Notes: generated by a model from the sequence alone, not told the origin. A stretch of 16,823 nt of DNA from Pseudomonadota bacterium (GCA_023449275.1 JAEXJM010000046.1:1-16823); one strand, 5' to 3'; shown: positions 5,710-12,830, numbered from the stretch's first letter. Program-made: numbers and translations.

Positions 5710-8170
5710 AGGGAAACCGTGCCCGCTGACAGCCAGACCCGATACCTGCCATTGTCCGGTTTCCGGAAACGTTTCGGGAAAAACCGTTACCCGCACTCTC
5801 CTGTCCATCCTCGTTTCCCATCTTCTGATGATGGGCCTGCCGGCCGTTTTGTCTTTCAATGTTTACGCTCAGGAAAGGAAACCGGATACTTCTTCCACGA
5901 AACGGACACCGGAAATGAACCTGTATCTGGAGCTGGTGTCCAATGACCGGCCCACCGGCCATGTCGCACCGATCCGATACAAGAACAATGAATACTGGGT
6001 CAATACACGCGATCTGGCCGCAGCCGGAATCCCGTCCGCCCCCTGGCAACACCAGCTCTCATCATCCGGGGATACCGATATTTCCCTGAACATGGCCAAA
6101 GGGGTCACAGTCCATTACGACAGCCTTGCCCAGCAGCTGAAAATCGATATACCGGCTGGCAGTCTCCCGGAACAGAATGTCGATTTACAGGAAAAGCGCC
6201 CGTTCTATCCGCCGCAGGCCGGACTTGGCATGTTGCTGAATTACGATGTCTATACCAGGAAAAACCATGAGGCAGGCAGCAGTGCCAGCGCATGGAGCGA
6301 ATTCCGTTTTTTCAGCCCGTATGGCAGCCTGTCCAACACCGGCATTTACCGGCACGCTTTTTCTGACGGCATGTCTGAAGAACAGAACGGCTATATCCGC
6401 TACGACACGCGCTGGCAATATTCGGACGAAGTCCGCATCCTCACCTATGAAGCCGGTGATCTCGTGACACGGGCACTTTCATGGAACAATCCTGTCCGTA
6501 TCGGCGGTATCCAGATCTCGAAAAATTTCAGTGTCCGGCCCGATATCATCACTTATCCCCTGCCCCGGTTTTCAGGGACTGCCGCCGTCCCCTCGACACT
6601 CGATTTGTATCTCGACGGTTACCACACACAAGGCAATCAACTGAATCCCGGGCCGTTTTCCGTCACGACAACACCGTTCGTCAACGGAGCCGGTGAAGCC
6701 GTGGTCGTGACGACCGATGCACTGGGCAGGCAGGTATCGACTGCCATGCCCTTTTATGTGACAGGGGAACTGCTGAAAAAGGGTTATACCGATTATGCCG
6801 CCAGTTTCGGCGTCCTGCGCCGGAATTACGGCATTGCCAGTGCCGATTATGGCAGGCTCGCCTATAGCGGCAGCCTCCGGTATGGACTGACGGACAGTCT
6901 GACGCTCGGAACGCATGTCGAAGGTGGAAAATCCCTTACCGTGGGTGGTCTGGGGGCGACTGTACGGCTGGGCATGTTCGGTGTCGCCAATGCCTCATAC
7001 AGCGCCAGCTCGGCCAGCGGGTCGCGTGGCAGACAATGGACAGGCGGTTACCAGTACACGAACAAAAATTTCAATGTCGCTGCCCAGCTCATCCGGTACA
7101 GCCGTGACTGGCGCGACCTGTCGACGGTCGGAAGCTGGCAACGTCCCTACAGGCAAAGCATGCAAATCACGGCAGGGATTCCACTGGGTCGTTTCGGCAA
7201 CTTGAGCGGCGGTATTTTTTCGATCAGAAACGATGACGACAGCACTACCCGCCTGACGAACCTGACCTGGAGCATCACGCCCGGCAACTTCGGCACTTTC
7301 TATTTCTCGGCCAACAAATCCGGTAACGATGGCAACTGGTCCGGATTCATCCAGTGGATTCTGCCGTTCGGCCAGCAGAACAGGGATACCGTCTCGGCTA
7401 CGGTAACCCGCAATGAACAAAGGGAATACTCGCAGCGCTTCGATTACAGCCGTTCCGTTCCGACCGACGGGGGATTTGGCTGGAATCTGGGATACGGTTT
7501 CGATTCATCCGGCCCCAATTACCGTCAGGCAGACGTGACATGGCGAAATGACAAAATGCAAATGCGCGGGGGATTTTACGGCCCGGAAAACAATAACACG
7601 ACCTGGGGCGAGATGAGTGGCGCGTTAGTCCTGATGGACAAATCCCTCTTTGCCGCCAACATGATTCAGGACTCGTTTGTGCTTGTCTCGACGGATGGGG
7701 TACCGGACATACCGGTACGGTATGAAAACAACCTGATCGGATCGACCGACACCGCCGGGCACCTGATGGTGTCATCCGTTCCCGGCTACTATGCCGCCAA
7801 ATACGAAATCGACCCTCTGAATCTGCCTCTGGACATGCAAGTGCCTGAAGTGGAAAAACGTGTTGCCGTCAAGGGTGGAAATGGCTATCTGATGCACTTT
7901 CCCGTAAAACGGACCCTGCCTGTCGAAATCCGGTTGACCGACAGCAACCAGAAGCCATTGCCTGCCGGATCCGTTGCCAGACTGGCGTCTGGCAAGGTTT
8001 CGCCTGTCGGGATGGATGGATTCGCCTGGTTCGATGACGCCGACCCCGAAAACCATGTCACGGTATCCCTCCCGGACGGAAAGCGGTGCCATGCCAGCTT
8101 TCATATCGACAGAAAAAAAGCCCACGGCACGATCTCGAGGATCGGCCCGCTGGAATGCATCAGAAAGTGA
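5681..8170 (+). CDS. Outer-membrane usher, archaic chaperone-usher type (CsuD-like)
   Basis: An 829-residue usher forming the outer-membrane channel through which pilin subunits are secreted and polymerised. Seen: an N-terminal periplasmic domain after the signal (MNLYLELVSNDRPTGHVAP, then NEYWVNTRDLAAAGIP), a long beta-barrel region with Tyr/Gly-rich strands and the plug region, the stretch VRPDIITYPLPRFSGTAAVP typical of this family, and a C-terminal domain ending LECIRK. Length agrees with the roughly 830 residues of Csu-type ushers. Start: ATG 5681 or ATG 5690, both inside the chaperone gene. No ATG, GTG or TTG occurs in frame between 5690 and the hydrophobic part of the signal peptide, so the precursor has an unusual extension of nearly 40 residues before it; cleavage is likely after VYA near residue 63. 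Confidence 0.9.
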   Translation: MPPMPKKPIKGKPCPLTARPDTCHCPVSGNVSGKTVTRTLLSILVSHLLMMGLPAVLSFNVYAQERKPDTSSTKRTPEMNLYLELVSNDRPTGHVAPIRYKNNEYWVNTRDLAAAGIPSAPWQHQLSSSGDTDISLNMAKGVTVHYDSLAQQLKIDIPAGSLPEQNVDLQEKRPFYPPQAGLGMLLNYDVYTRKNHEAGSSASAWSEFRFFSPYGSLSNTGIYRHAFSDGMSEEQNGYIRYDTRWQYSDEVRILTYEAGDLVTRALSWNNPVRIGGIQISKNFSVRPDIITYPLPRFSGTAAVPSTLDLYLDGYHTQGNQLNPGPFSVTTTPFVNGAGEAVVVTTDALGRQVSTAMPFYVTGELLKKGYTDYAASFGVLRRNYGIASADYGRLAYSGSLRYGLTDSLTLGTHVEGGKSLTVGGLGATVRLGMFGVANASYSASSASGSRGRQWTGGYQYTNKNFNVAAQLIRYSRDWRDLSTVGSWQRPYRQSMQITAGIPLGRFGNLSGGIFSIRNDDDSTTRLTNLTWSITPGNFGTFYFSANKSGNDGNWSGFIQWILPFGQQNRDTVSATVTRNEQREYSQRFDYSRSVPTDGGFGWNLGYGFDSSGPNYRQADVTWRNDKMQMRGGFYGPENNNTTWGEMSGALVLMDKSLFAANMIQDSFVLVSTDGVPDIPVRYENNLIGSTDTAGHLMVSSVPGYYAAKYEIDPLNLPLDMQVPEVEKRVAVKGGNGYLMHFPVKRTLPVEIRLTDSNQKPLPAGSVARLASGKVSPVGMDGFAWFDDADPENHVTVSLPDGKRCHASFHIDRKKAHGTISRIGPLECIRK

Positions 8171-8174
8171 GCCT

Positions 8175-9197
8175 ATGACACCACTGACAACAAACGACTT
8201 CCATATCCGCCTGAAAAAACGGTGCTTTTGTCTGGCGGCACTGCTTTACCTGCTGTTACCGGCCATGGCCGGCGCCGCACCGGGTTGTCAGGCCTCCACC
8301 GGTACCGGTACGGCTTCTTATGGCACGCAAACCTCCATCAGGGTCAACAGCAGTACCCAGAACACTTCCATTGCCAATGCGGGCGTGCAGTGCGGCGGTT
8401 CATTGCTGAACGTTCTGGGCGCTCCCGGCTATATCCATGCCGTGGTTTCAACTGCCAAAGGTTCCAGACTGACCAATGCCGCGGGTGATGCCATTCCCTA
8501 CCAGATTTTCGCCGACCAGACTTACACGTATCCGATCACGCCGGGGACGGCCATGAACTATTACAATGCCACCCTTCTGAATCTTCTGGGGCTGACCGGC
8601 AGCAACAACGCTCCCCTGCCGATGTACTTCAGGACGGTAACCGGTGCCCTGAACCTCAGCAGCGGAACCTATACCGATACGGTGACGGTAAACTGGAGCT
8701 GGAGCATCTGTACACTGATCAGTGCCGGCAATCTGTGCATCGGCCCCGTCAATACCGGTACTACGTCGAGTATCGTGAATATCAGCCTTCAGATCACGAA
8801 TGACTGCATCATCAATGCCCCCGATATCCGCTTCGGGACGGCTCCACTGATCAGCGCTTTTTCCCCAGTCACCCAAACCATCAGCGTCCAGTGCACAAAA
8901 GGTACCAGCTATACCGTCGGGCTTTCCGATGGCAGTAATGCCTCGGGTGGCCAGCGGCGAATGGCAAACGGTGGCCATTACATCAACTATGAAATCTATC
9001 AGGGAACAGGCGGCACGACGCGATGGGGATCGTCGGCCGGCCAAACCCGCGCTTCAGGCAGCGCAGACGTCAATCCGGGAGCCGGAACGGGCAATACGAC
9101 ACAGGGGTTTGTCTATCATTCGCAGATACTGTCCGGACAGGCCACACCACCGGCAGGAACGTACACCGATACTGTCGTGATCAGTGTCGGTTTCTGA
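8175..9197 (+). CDS. Two-domain SCPU tip subunit/adhesin (CsuE-like)
   Basis: A 340-residue secreted protein, probably the pilus tip adhesin. Seen: a basic N-terminus (RLKKR), a signal peptide ending AGA near residue 35, then two SCPU-like modules. The first ends in SGTYTDTVTVNWSWS near residue 175; the second carries ITNDCIINAPDIRFG, the family pattern ANGGHYINYEIYQ, and ends in GTYTDTVVISVGF. Length and two-domain plan match CsuE of Acinetobacter, whose N-terminal domain binds hydrophobic surfaces; whether this one does is inference. The ATG at 8175 is 4 bases past the usher stop; an in-frame ATG at 7974 lies deep inside the usher gene and lacks a signal peptide. It is the last gene of the operon, followed by a terminator. 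Confidence 0.9.
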   Translation: MTPLTTNDFHIRLKKRCFCLAALLYLLLPAMAGAAPGCQASTGTGTASYGTQTSIRVNSSTQNTSIANAGVQCGGSLLNVLGAPGYIHAVVSTAKGSRLTNAAGDAIPYQIFADQTYTYPITPGTAMNYYNATLLNLLGLTGSNNAPLPMYFRTVTGALNLSSGTYTDTVTVNWSWSICTLISAGNLCIGPVNTGTTSSIVNISLQITNDCIINAPDIRFGTAPLISAFSPVTQTISVQCTKGTSYTVGLSDGSNASGGQRRMANGGHYINYEIYQGTGGTTRWGSSAGQTRASGSADVNPGAGTGNTTQGFVYHSQILSGQATPPAGTYTDTVVISVGF

Positions 9198-9243
9198 AAG
9201 GGAAACCGGCGGTCATGGCATGTCCTGAACCGGAAAGGAAATG

Positions 9244-9270
9244 AAAAAGGTGACGGCAACGTCACCTTTT
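9244..9270. terminator. Bidirectional Rho-independent terminator
   Basis: GGTGACG (9249-9255), loop GCAA, CGTCACC (9260-9266), flanked by five A on the left and four T on the right. It can end the pilus operon on the plus strand and the convergent glutaredoxin-like gene on the minus strand. A second short repeat, GCCGG/CCGGC (9275-9288), lies between it and the glutaredoxin-like stop. Confidence 0.8.
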
Positions 9271-9307
9271 CGAAGCCGGAAATCCGGCAGGCGGGACGAA
9301 CGGACAA

Positions 9308-9568
9308 TCAGTCGTCTTTCAGCATTTCGTCGAGTTCGCCGCTTTCGACGAGATCCAGCAGTTCCGGCAATGCACCGACATGATCGTAACCGATGAAAAT
9401 CTGGGGCAAAACGTGGCGTTCGGAACGGGCCCACATTTCAACGGCCAGTTTCATATCGGTATCGACAAGCAGTTTTGTACATTCAATACCTCTGGCTTCG
9501 AAAATCTGTGCAGCGATATCACAAGCCTTATGGCCTTCAACGCAGTACATCTCAACTTTTTTGGTCAT
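9308..9568 (-). CDS. Glutaredoxin-like protein with degenerate active site
   Basis: An 86-residue cytoplasmic protein with the thioredoxin fold of the GrxC (glutaredoxin 3) group. Seen: the opening strand KKVEMY, the cis-proline motif VLPQIFI (Pro55), the turn around Gly65 and the closing helix ELLDLVESGELDEML, all aligned with GrxC. The usual CPYC is replaced by HKAC (residues 13-16): the nucleophilic N-terminal Cys is His, and only the second Cys remains. Another Cys lies at residue 9. The glutathione-contacting GG-x-DD segment is changed to GALPE. It is therefore unlikely to be a standard disulphide reductase; it could be a redox-inactive binding or regulatory protein. A good ribosome site, AAGGA, lies 5 bases before the ATG, and the frame is intact, so it does not look like a pseudogene. 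Confidence 0.85.
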   Translation of the reverse strand: MTKKVEMYCVEGHKACDIAAQIFEARGIECTKLLVDTDMKLAVEMWARSERHVLPQIFIGYDHVGALPELLDLVESGELDEMLKDD

Positions 9569-9987
9569 CTTGATCCTTCGATTCGTTAAGGTGGAAAGGA
9601 CAGAAAACTGTCATGCATCGATTGCAATTTCAATATTATATACGAGTTCGGAAACAGATTTTTTCGAACCCGGGAGAATGTTTTCTTGCATGGTTCCAAA
9701 ACAAACCGTTCCATTTCACGCGAACAGGCCATAACCGGACAGAAGGCAGCCCTGCCATTCCGTCTCCGGTATCTTTTCCCGGCCCCCTTTGAACCCTGAA
9801 CGCGATACTTCCTCCTTTCAGGGCCATGCTCTTCCTTTGACATATCTCAGACGACGTATAAATAAGCCATTTCATGGCTATGGAAACCCGACATTTATGA
9901 ATACCATGTTTCCATGAACATCTAGAATACAGATAACTGTTCTTTTATACAGTCATATTATTTTTTTCAATAAACTGGGAGATAGAC
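9569..9987. other. Divergent intergenic region, glutaredoxin-like / GyrI-like
   Basis: 419 bases with no gene I can support. On the minus strand a perfect TATAAT (9635-9640) could be the -10 of the glutaredoxin-like gene, but no good -35 is found 17 bases upstream. An imperfect inverted repeat GTTCGGAAA / TTTTTCGAAC lies at about 9646-9669. The right end carries the LexA-box-like site at 9935-9954 and an A/T-rich stretch with a possible -10 (TATTAT, 9956-9961). Confidence 0.5.
9935..9954. promoter_or_regulatory. LexA (SOS) box-like operator upstream of the GyrI-like gene
   Basis: The 20-mer at 9935-9954 has the core CTGT-N8-ACAG (9937-9940 and 9949-9952) and, extended, ACTGT-N8-ACAGT. By my count it matches 14 of 20 positions of the Escherichia coli SOS box consensus, with the invariant core intact. 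It lies 33 bases before the start codon of the GyrI-like gene, in the likely promoter. E. coli gyrI (sbmC) is itself under LexA control, which supports the call. Confidence 0.55.
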
Positions 9988-10473
9988 ATGGATTTCGAAT
10001 TTGCTGTGCTTGAATTTCCTGAAACAAAAGTGGCCGGTATCAAAACCGGAACGAACCTGCAAAACATGCAAAAAGACTGTGCCGCCCTGTGGGAATCCTT
10101 TGGCCCCAGAGTATATGGCGAACTGGCCATGCACCAGTCCATCCCCGAGATGCCTGCCACATACGGCATCTGGAAAATGATCGACAAGGACAGGTTCGAA
10201 TACTGGGCTGCCATTGAAATCGATTCGGAAGACAAACTCCCTGCAGATCTGGAGATTTTGACCCTTCCGCTCAGCATGTATGTGACCTGCCAGGTTCCCG
10301 GCATATCCAAACTGGGGGATGCTTACCGGGAAGCATACGAACAATGGCCCGGATCGCAAACCGATTACGTTCTCGACAAGGAAGGTATCGGTTTCGAGCA
10401 TTATCCCTACCGGTGGCAAAAGGAAGACGAGTTCGAGATTTATGTGCCTGTGAAAATGAAGCGTCTGGGCTGA
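9988..10473 (+). CDS. GyrI-like (AraC effector-binding domain) protein
   Basis: A 161-residue stand-alone protein of the GyrI-like/effector-binding superfamily (SHS2 fold). Seen: an opening strand FAVLEFPETKVAGIKT, helix QNMQKDCAALWESFG, the strand MPATYGIWKMIDKDRFEYWAAIEI, MYVTCQVPG, a helix around YREAYEQWPGS, and the closing pattern FEHYPYRWQKEDEFEIYVPVK, whose acidic residues and IYVPV strand are typical of the family. Members bind small molecules or, as in E. coli GyrI/SbmC, bind gyrase and protect it from toxins such as microcin B17. Which applies here is unknown; sequence resemblance to E. coli GyrI is only at fold level. The length fits (157 in E. coli). GGGAGA lies 5 bases upstream of the ATG. 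A LexA-box-like site sits just upstream and a strong terminator just downstream, so it is monocistronic. Confidence 0.8.
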   Translation: MDFEFAVLEFPETKVAGIKTGTNLQNMQKDCAALWESFGPRVYGELAMHQSIPEMPATYGIWKMIDKDRFEYWAAIEIDSEDKLPADLEILTLPLSMYVTCQVPGISKLGDAYREAYEQWPGSQTDYVLDKEGIGFEHYPYRWQKEDEFEIYVPVKMKRLG

Positions 10474-10500
10474 TCATCATCCGGCACCGGTTCATGCAGG

Positions 10501-10527
10501 AAAGCCCACGTTTTCGTGGGCTTTTTT
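10501..10527 (+). terminator. Rho-independent terminator of the GyrI-like gene
   Basis: AAAGCCCACG (10501-10510), loop TTTT, CGTGGGCTTT (10515-10524), ending in a run of T to 10527. A 10-bp perfect stem, 28 bases past the stop codon. Confidence 0.88.
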
Positions 10528-10845
10528 ACGTGGCATCATTCCCCTTTCCGCCATCTTCCCGGCTTACCCTGCCACGATCCGTTTCAATAATATTCTCCGG
10601 ATCAAACTGTTCAGAAACATTGCCTGAATAACCGGACAACTTCAATTTTCCGGACAATGATCCTGTTGGCCCTCTTCATTTCATGAATCCCATCATTTCC
10701 AGTTCTCACCACCCCTGTCAACACATGGTGAAATGACAAATCCATCAAAGATCACAAGCCTTGAAAGTACAAAACATGATCCAGACCATCGATCGCTTTT
10801 CACGATGGGGCATCATTTATTTTTGCCCCATTCGGAAAAATCATC
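10528..10845. other. Non-coding region before the DUF6582-like gene
   Basis: 318 bases with no gene. It holds a direct repeat CCGGACAA (10632-10639 and 10650-10657) and, at its end, an inverted repeat at 10805-10831. I did not find a convincing promoter. Confidence 0.5.
10805..10831. repeat. Perfect 8-bp inverted repeat directly before the DUF6582-like start
   Basis: ATGGGGCA (10805-10812) and TGCCCCAT (10824-10831) with an 11-base A/T-rich loop, ending 14 bases before the ATG at 10846. It could fold next to the ribosome binding region or act as an operator. No T-run follows, so it is not a normal terminator. Confidence 0.6.
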
Positions 10846-11130
10846 ATGAAAACAGCCGGAACGCACCAGCACAATCCCGATCCTCACTATACCGGAACCG
10901 ACCGTCTGACCATTGAAGGACGTGATGAACTGTCCGATTCGGAATTTGGCCTCCCTGACAAACGCGAATTCCCGATGCCGGATGCCGAACACGTCCGTGC
11001 AGCCGAATCACGCTTTCATTTTGCCTCTGATGAAGACAAACCCGAACTCGCCCGCCGGATTCTGGCAAAGGCACGCGAATTCGGTGTGGACGTAAAAAGC
11101 CGGCATGTTCTGGGTTGGGCGGATAAGTAG
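10846..11130 (+). CDS. Small DUF6582-like protein, 94 residues
   Basis: A small soluble protein, acidic in its N-terminal half. Seen: a His/Asp-rich start, then the pattern FGLPDKREFPMPDAEHVRAA, followed by a charged helix (DEDKPELARRILAKAREFG) and VDVKS. The pattern F-x-LP-x2-R-x2-P-x2-D-x2-HVR-x-A, then RF, agrees with what I remember of the DUF6582 family, of unknown function. The family assignment is from memory of the motif and not from a search. No good ribosome binding site precedes the ATG at 10846, and an inverted repeat ends 14 bases upstream. It stands alone on the plus strand, with the doubtful 64-codon frame 108 bases downstream. Confidence 0.7.
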   Translation: MKTAGTHQHNPDPHYTGTDRLTIEGRDELSDSEFGLPDKREFPMPDAEHVRAAESRFHFASDEDKPELARRILAKAREFGVDVKSRHVLGWADK

Positions 11131-11238
11131 TTCTTCCAATACGTACACACGTCATTTACATCCCTCATAACTCCCTTCATTCGCTTGGGATGGATCATGG
11201 AATGACACAGGTACACTTAAGGTCGGCCAGCGTCTCCT

Positions 11239-11433
11239 TTGACACCGGAAAACGATTTACCCGCTTACCCGTATGCCATCCACACTATTGTTCCGGAATA
11301 CTCACCTGAGAGACAAGTGAAAGCAAAACCTGATGCCTCTTATCCAGGCACGGAAATTGCCGAATCCCTGCCAGAAGGAGAAAAACTGGAAAATTATGTC
11401 ACCCGTCCCAGCACTGAAGCACTGAAACCCTGA
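11239..11433 (+). CDS. Doubtful small ORF, 64 codons, Pro/Glu-rich
   Basis: I do not recognise the product. The frame opens after a stop at 11218 and has no ATG; the possible starts are TTG 11239 (no ribosome site) and GTG 11317 (preceded by GAGAGA), which would give about 38 residues. The translation is rich in Pro, Glu and Tyr (YPYAIHTIVPEYSPER, LPEGEKLENYVTRPSTEALKP) and does not look random, so it could be a small gene or the tail of a decayed one. It ends just before a minus-strand terminator of the facing gene. Confidence 0.25.
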   Translation: MTPENDLPAYPYAIHTIVPEYSPERQVKAKPDASYPGTEIAESLPEGEKLENYVTRPSTEALKP

Positions 11434-11444
11434 CTTCTTTCAGT

Positions 11445-11474
11445 AAAAAACGGCGAACAGGGATATGTCCGCCG
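11445..11474 (-). terminator. Rho-independent terminator of the deaminase gene
   Basis: On the minus strand CGGCGGACA, loop TATCCC, TGTTCGCCG (one G-U pair) followed by six T (11445-11450). It lies 41 bases past the deaminase stop codon. Confidence 0.82.
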
Positions 11475-11514
11475 CTGAATATCAGAACTGGCCTTTTTCA
11501 TGAAAGTGAAAAGA

Positions 11515-12039
11515 TCAGCTGTGTCGGGCGACACCATTCGCCCAATCCGCTTTCGGATCGTCAAAGTCCACCTTGTAAATGCCATCGATGAACTTTGACT
11601 GAAGCAATTCGTATTGCTCCTGTAATTCCGGATCATCCAGTTTTCCGAGGTCATGCAGATAGTAAACCGCCCTGATCTTGGCTTGCAGCATCAGTTTGGT
11701 ACAATCGAAGCATGGACGCAGTGTCGAAAAAATGACGCTGTCTTCAATCGCGTTTCCGAATCTCGCTGCCGATATGAGGGCATTCTGTTCCGCATGGACA
11801 CAAATGCATTCGTCATATCCCCTCTTGCCTTCGCGCTGGTACTTTTCACGGTTGCTGCACCGGACACACCCGCCATCCATGCAATTGGTGAACCCTTCCG
11901 GCGTACCGTTATACCCGGTTGAAATGATACGGTTATCCTTCACGATGACGGCACCGACTTTCCGTCCCTTGCAATTGGCGTTTTCCCGTACCGCGATGGC
12001 GATGTTCATGTAATAGTTCTGGCGCTTGATGTCTAGCAT
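11515..12039 (-). CDS. dCMP deaminase-type zinc deaminase
   Basis: A 174-residue cytidine/deoxycytidylate deaminase family enzyme, probably turning dCMP into dUMP for thymidylate synthesis in the cytoplasm. Seen: VGAVIVKDNRIISTGYNGTPEGF near residues 28-50, the catalytic HAEQNAL (His82, Glu84 as proton shuttle) and the zinc ligands in RPCFDC (Cys110, Cys113). A Cys-rich insert (Cys53, Cys58, Cys61, Cys78, Cys80) is typical of the dCMP deaminase/ComEB branch. Length fits that branch. ATG 12039 gives the usual N-terminal helix; its ribosome site is weak. It is monocistronic, with the tRNA-Asn gene upstream on the same strand but behind its own terminator. A related activity on other modified cytosines or nucleotides cannot be excluded. 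Confidence 0.88.
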   Translation of the reverse strand: MLDIKRQNYYMNIAIAVRENANCKGRKVGAVIVKDNRIISTGYNGTPEGFTNCMDGGCVRCSNREKYQREGKRGYDECICVHAEQNALISAARFGNAIEDSVIFSTLRPCFDCTKLMLQAKIRAVYYLHDLGKLDDPELQEQYELLQSKFIDGIYKVDFDDPKADWANGVARHS

Positions 12040-12138
12040 GTCTGACTGTCGTCTTTATCTGGTTGCAATAGTAGCCTGATCGGAACGTTAGCATCCTGTC
12101 TGCCGTCTTATCAAGGCATTCCGTCAAAAAACCTCTTT

Positions 12139-12150
12139 CGGATATATCCG
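12139..12150. repeat. Perfect 12-bp palindrome upstream of the deaminase gene
   Basis: CGGATATATCCG is its own reverse complement. It lies 100 bases upstream of the deaminase start, in the 142-base gap to the tRNA terminator, where the deaminase promoter must be. It may be an operator, but 12-bp palindromes also occur by chance. Confidence 0.35.
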
Positions 12151-12181
12151 GGTCGCCGGTACTGTCTTTTTACGAAAACAC

Positions 12182-12212
12182 AAAAAAGCCCCACATTTTC
12201 ATGTGGGGCTTT
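12182..12212 (-). terminator. Rho-independent terminator of tRNA-Asn
   Basis: On the minus strand AAAGCCCCACAT, loop GAAA, ATGTGGGGCTTT, then further T (12182-12187 on the plus strand are A). A 12-bp perfect stem, 8 bases past the tRNA 3' end. Confidence 0.9.
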
Positions 12213-12219
12213 CAGAATC

Positions 12220-12295
12220 TGGCTCCTCGACCTGGGCTCGAACCAGGGACCTGCGGATTAACAGTCCGTCGCTCTACCGACTGAGCTATCGAGGA
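12220..12295 (-). tRNA. tRNA-Asn (GTT anticodon)
   Basis: A 76-base tRNA including an encoded CCA (12220-12222). The acceptor stem TCCTCGA pairs with TCGAGGA, the D arm is AGCTCAGTCGGTAGAGC, the anticodon loop is CTGTTAA with GTT at its centre, and the T loop is GGTTCGAGCC. The discriminator base is G. Single-gene unit with its own promoter and terminator. Confidence 0.97.
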
Positions 12296-12307
12296 ATTAA
12301 GAACAAA

Positions 12308-12336
12308 ATTATAAGCAATCGAAGCCGTCTTGTCAA
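12308..12336 (-). promoter_or_regulatory. Perfect consensus sigma70 promoter of tRNA-Asn
   Basis: On the minus strand TTGACA (12331-12336), a 17-base spacer and TATAAT (12308-12313): both hexamers match the consensus exactly. The expected start lies near 12301, about 6 bases before the mature tRNA 5' end. Confidence 0.92.
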
Positions 12337-12488
12337 ACTTTTTTCAGTTTTTCATCTCTGAAAACTTCGTGTTGCCTGATAAAAATTCGATGGTGAGATT
12401 ATAGACTATTCCGTCTGAAATGGAAGGCTTTTCGCTCTCTGGCAGCCGGTTTTTCCATTCTGATTGTCGTTTTTTTATCTCTCGCCTT

Positions 12489-12830
12489 TTATTCCGTTTT
12501 CCCGTCCGGTTTTTCTTCGGAATTCTCTTTCGGATCGGCTTCTTCCGGCACATCGTTTTCATCATTCAAAAGCTGGATGAAAACTTCACCTTTCCTGATC
12601 ATGGACAGTTCGGAACGTGCCCGTTCTTCGATTGCATCTGTCCCCTCTTTCAGGCTCTGGACTTCGGAAGCGAGTTTGGCATTTTTGGCTTTCTGCTTCT
12701 CGTTCTTTTCCTGTACGCTCTCAAGCTGGCGGTGCAGGTCGAAAACGCGCAACCAGCCCCCCTTACCCAGCCAGAGCGGGTATTGGATAACGAGCAACAA
12801 TATTGCCAGCGTAATGGTTATCGGGCGCAT
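12489..12830 (-). CDS. ftsB: Cell division protein FtsB
   Basis: A bitopic inner-membrane protein of the FtsQLB divisome complex (septum formation initiator family). Seen: one N-terminal membrane segment (ITITLAILLLVIQYPLWLG), the conserved KGGWLRVFDL just outside it, a coiled coil of about 40 residues (LHRQLESVQEKNEKQKAKNAKL), then ARSELSMIRKGEVFIQLL, the usual FtsB core ending. The C-terminal tail is highly charged (Glu/Asp/Lys). I chose ATG 12830 (MRPIT, 113 residues), the usual family start; ATG 12842 would add four residues and cannot be excluded, as neither has a good ribosome site. It lies downstream of eno, as in most betaproteobacteria, but behind two terminator-like hairpins. Confidence 0.9.
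   Translation of the reverse strand: MRPITITLAILLLVIQYPLWLGKGGWLRVFDLHRQLESVQEKNEKQKAKNAKLASEVQSLKEGTDAIEERARSELSMIRKGEVFIQLLNDENDVPEEADPKENSEEKPDGKTE

Noticed and set aside
12220..12295. tRNA-Asn as an integration site for a mobile element
   Set aside because: No integrase gene and no direct repeat of the tRNA 3' end was seen in the flanking sequence of this window.
12344..12565. Minus-strand Lys/Arg-rich frame overlapping the 3' end of ftsB
   Set aside because: It is a frame-shifted reading of the charged ftsB tail and the A/T-rich sequence after it, with no independent start signal.
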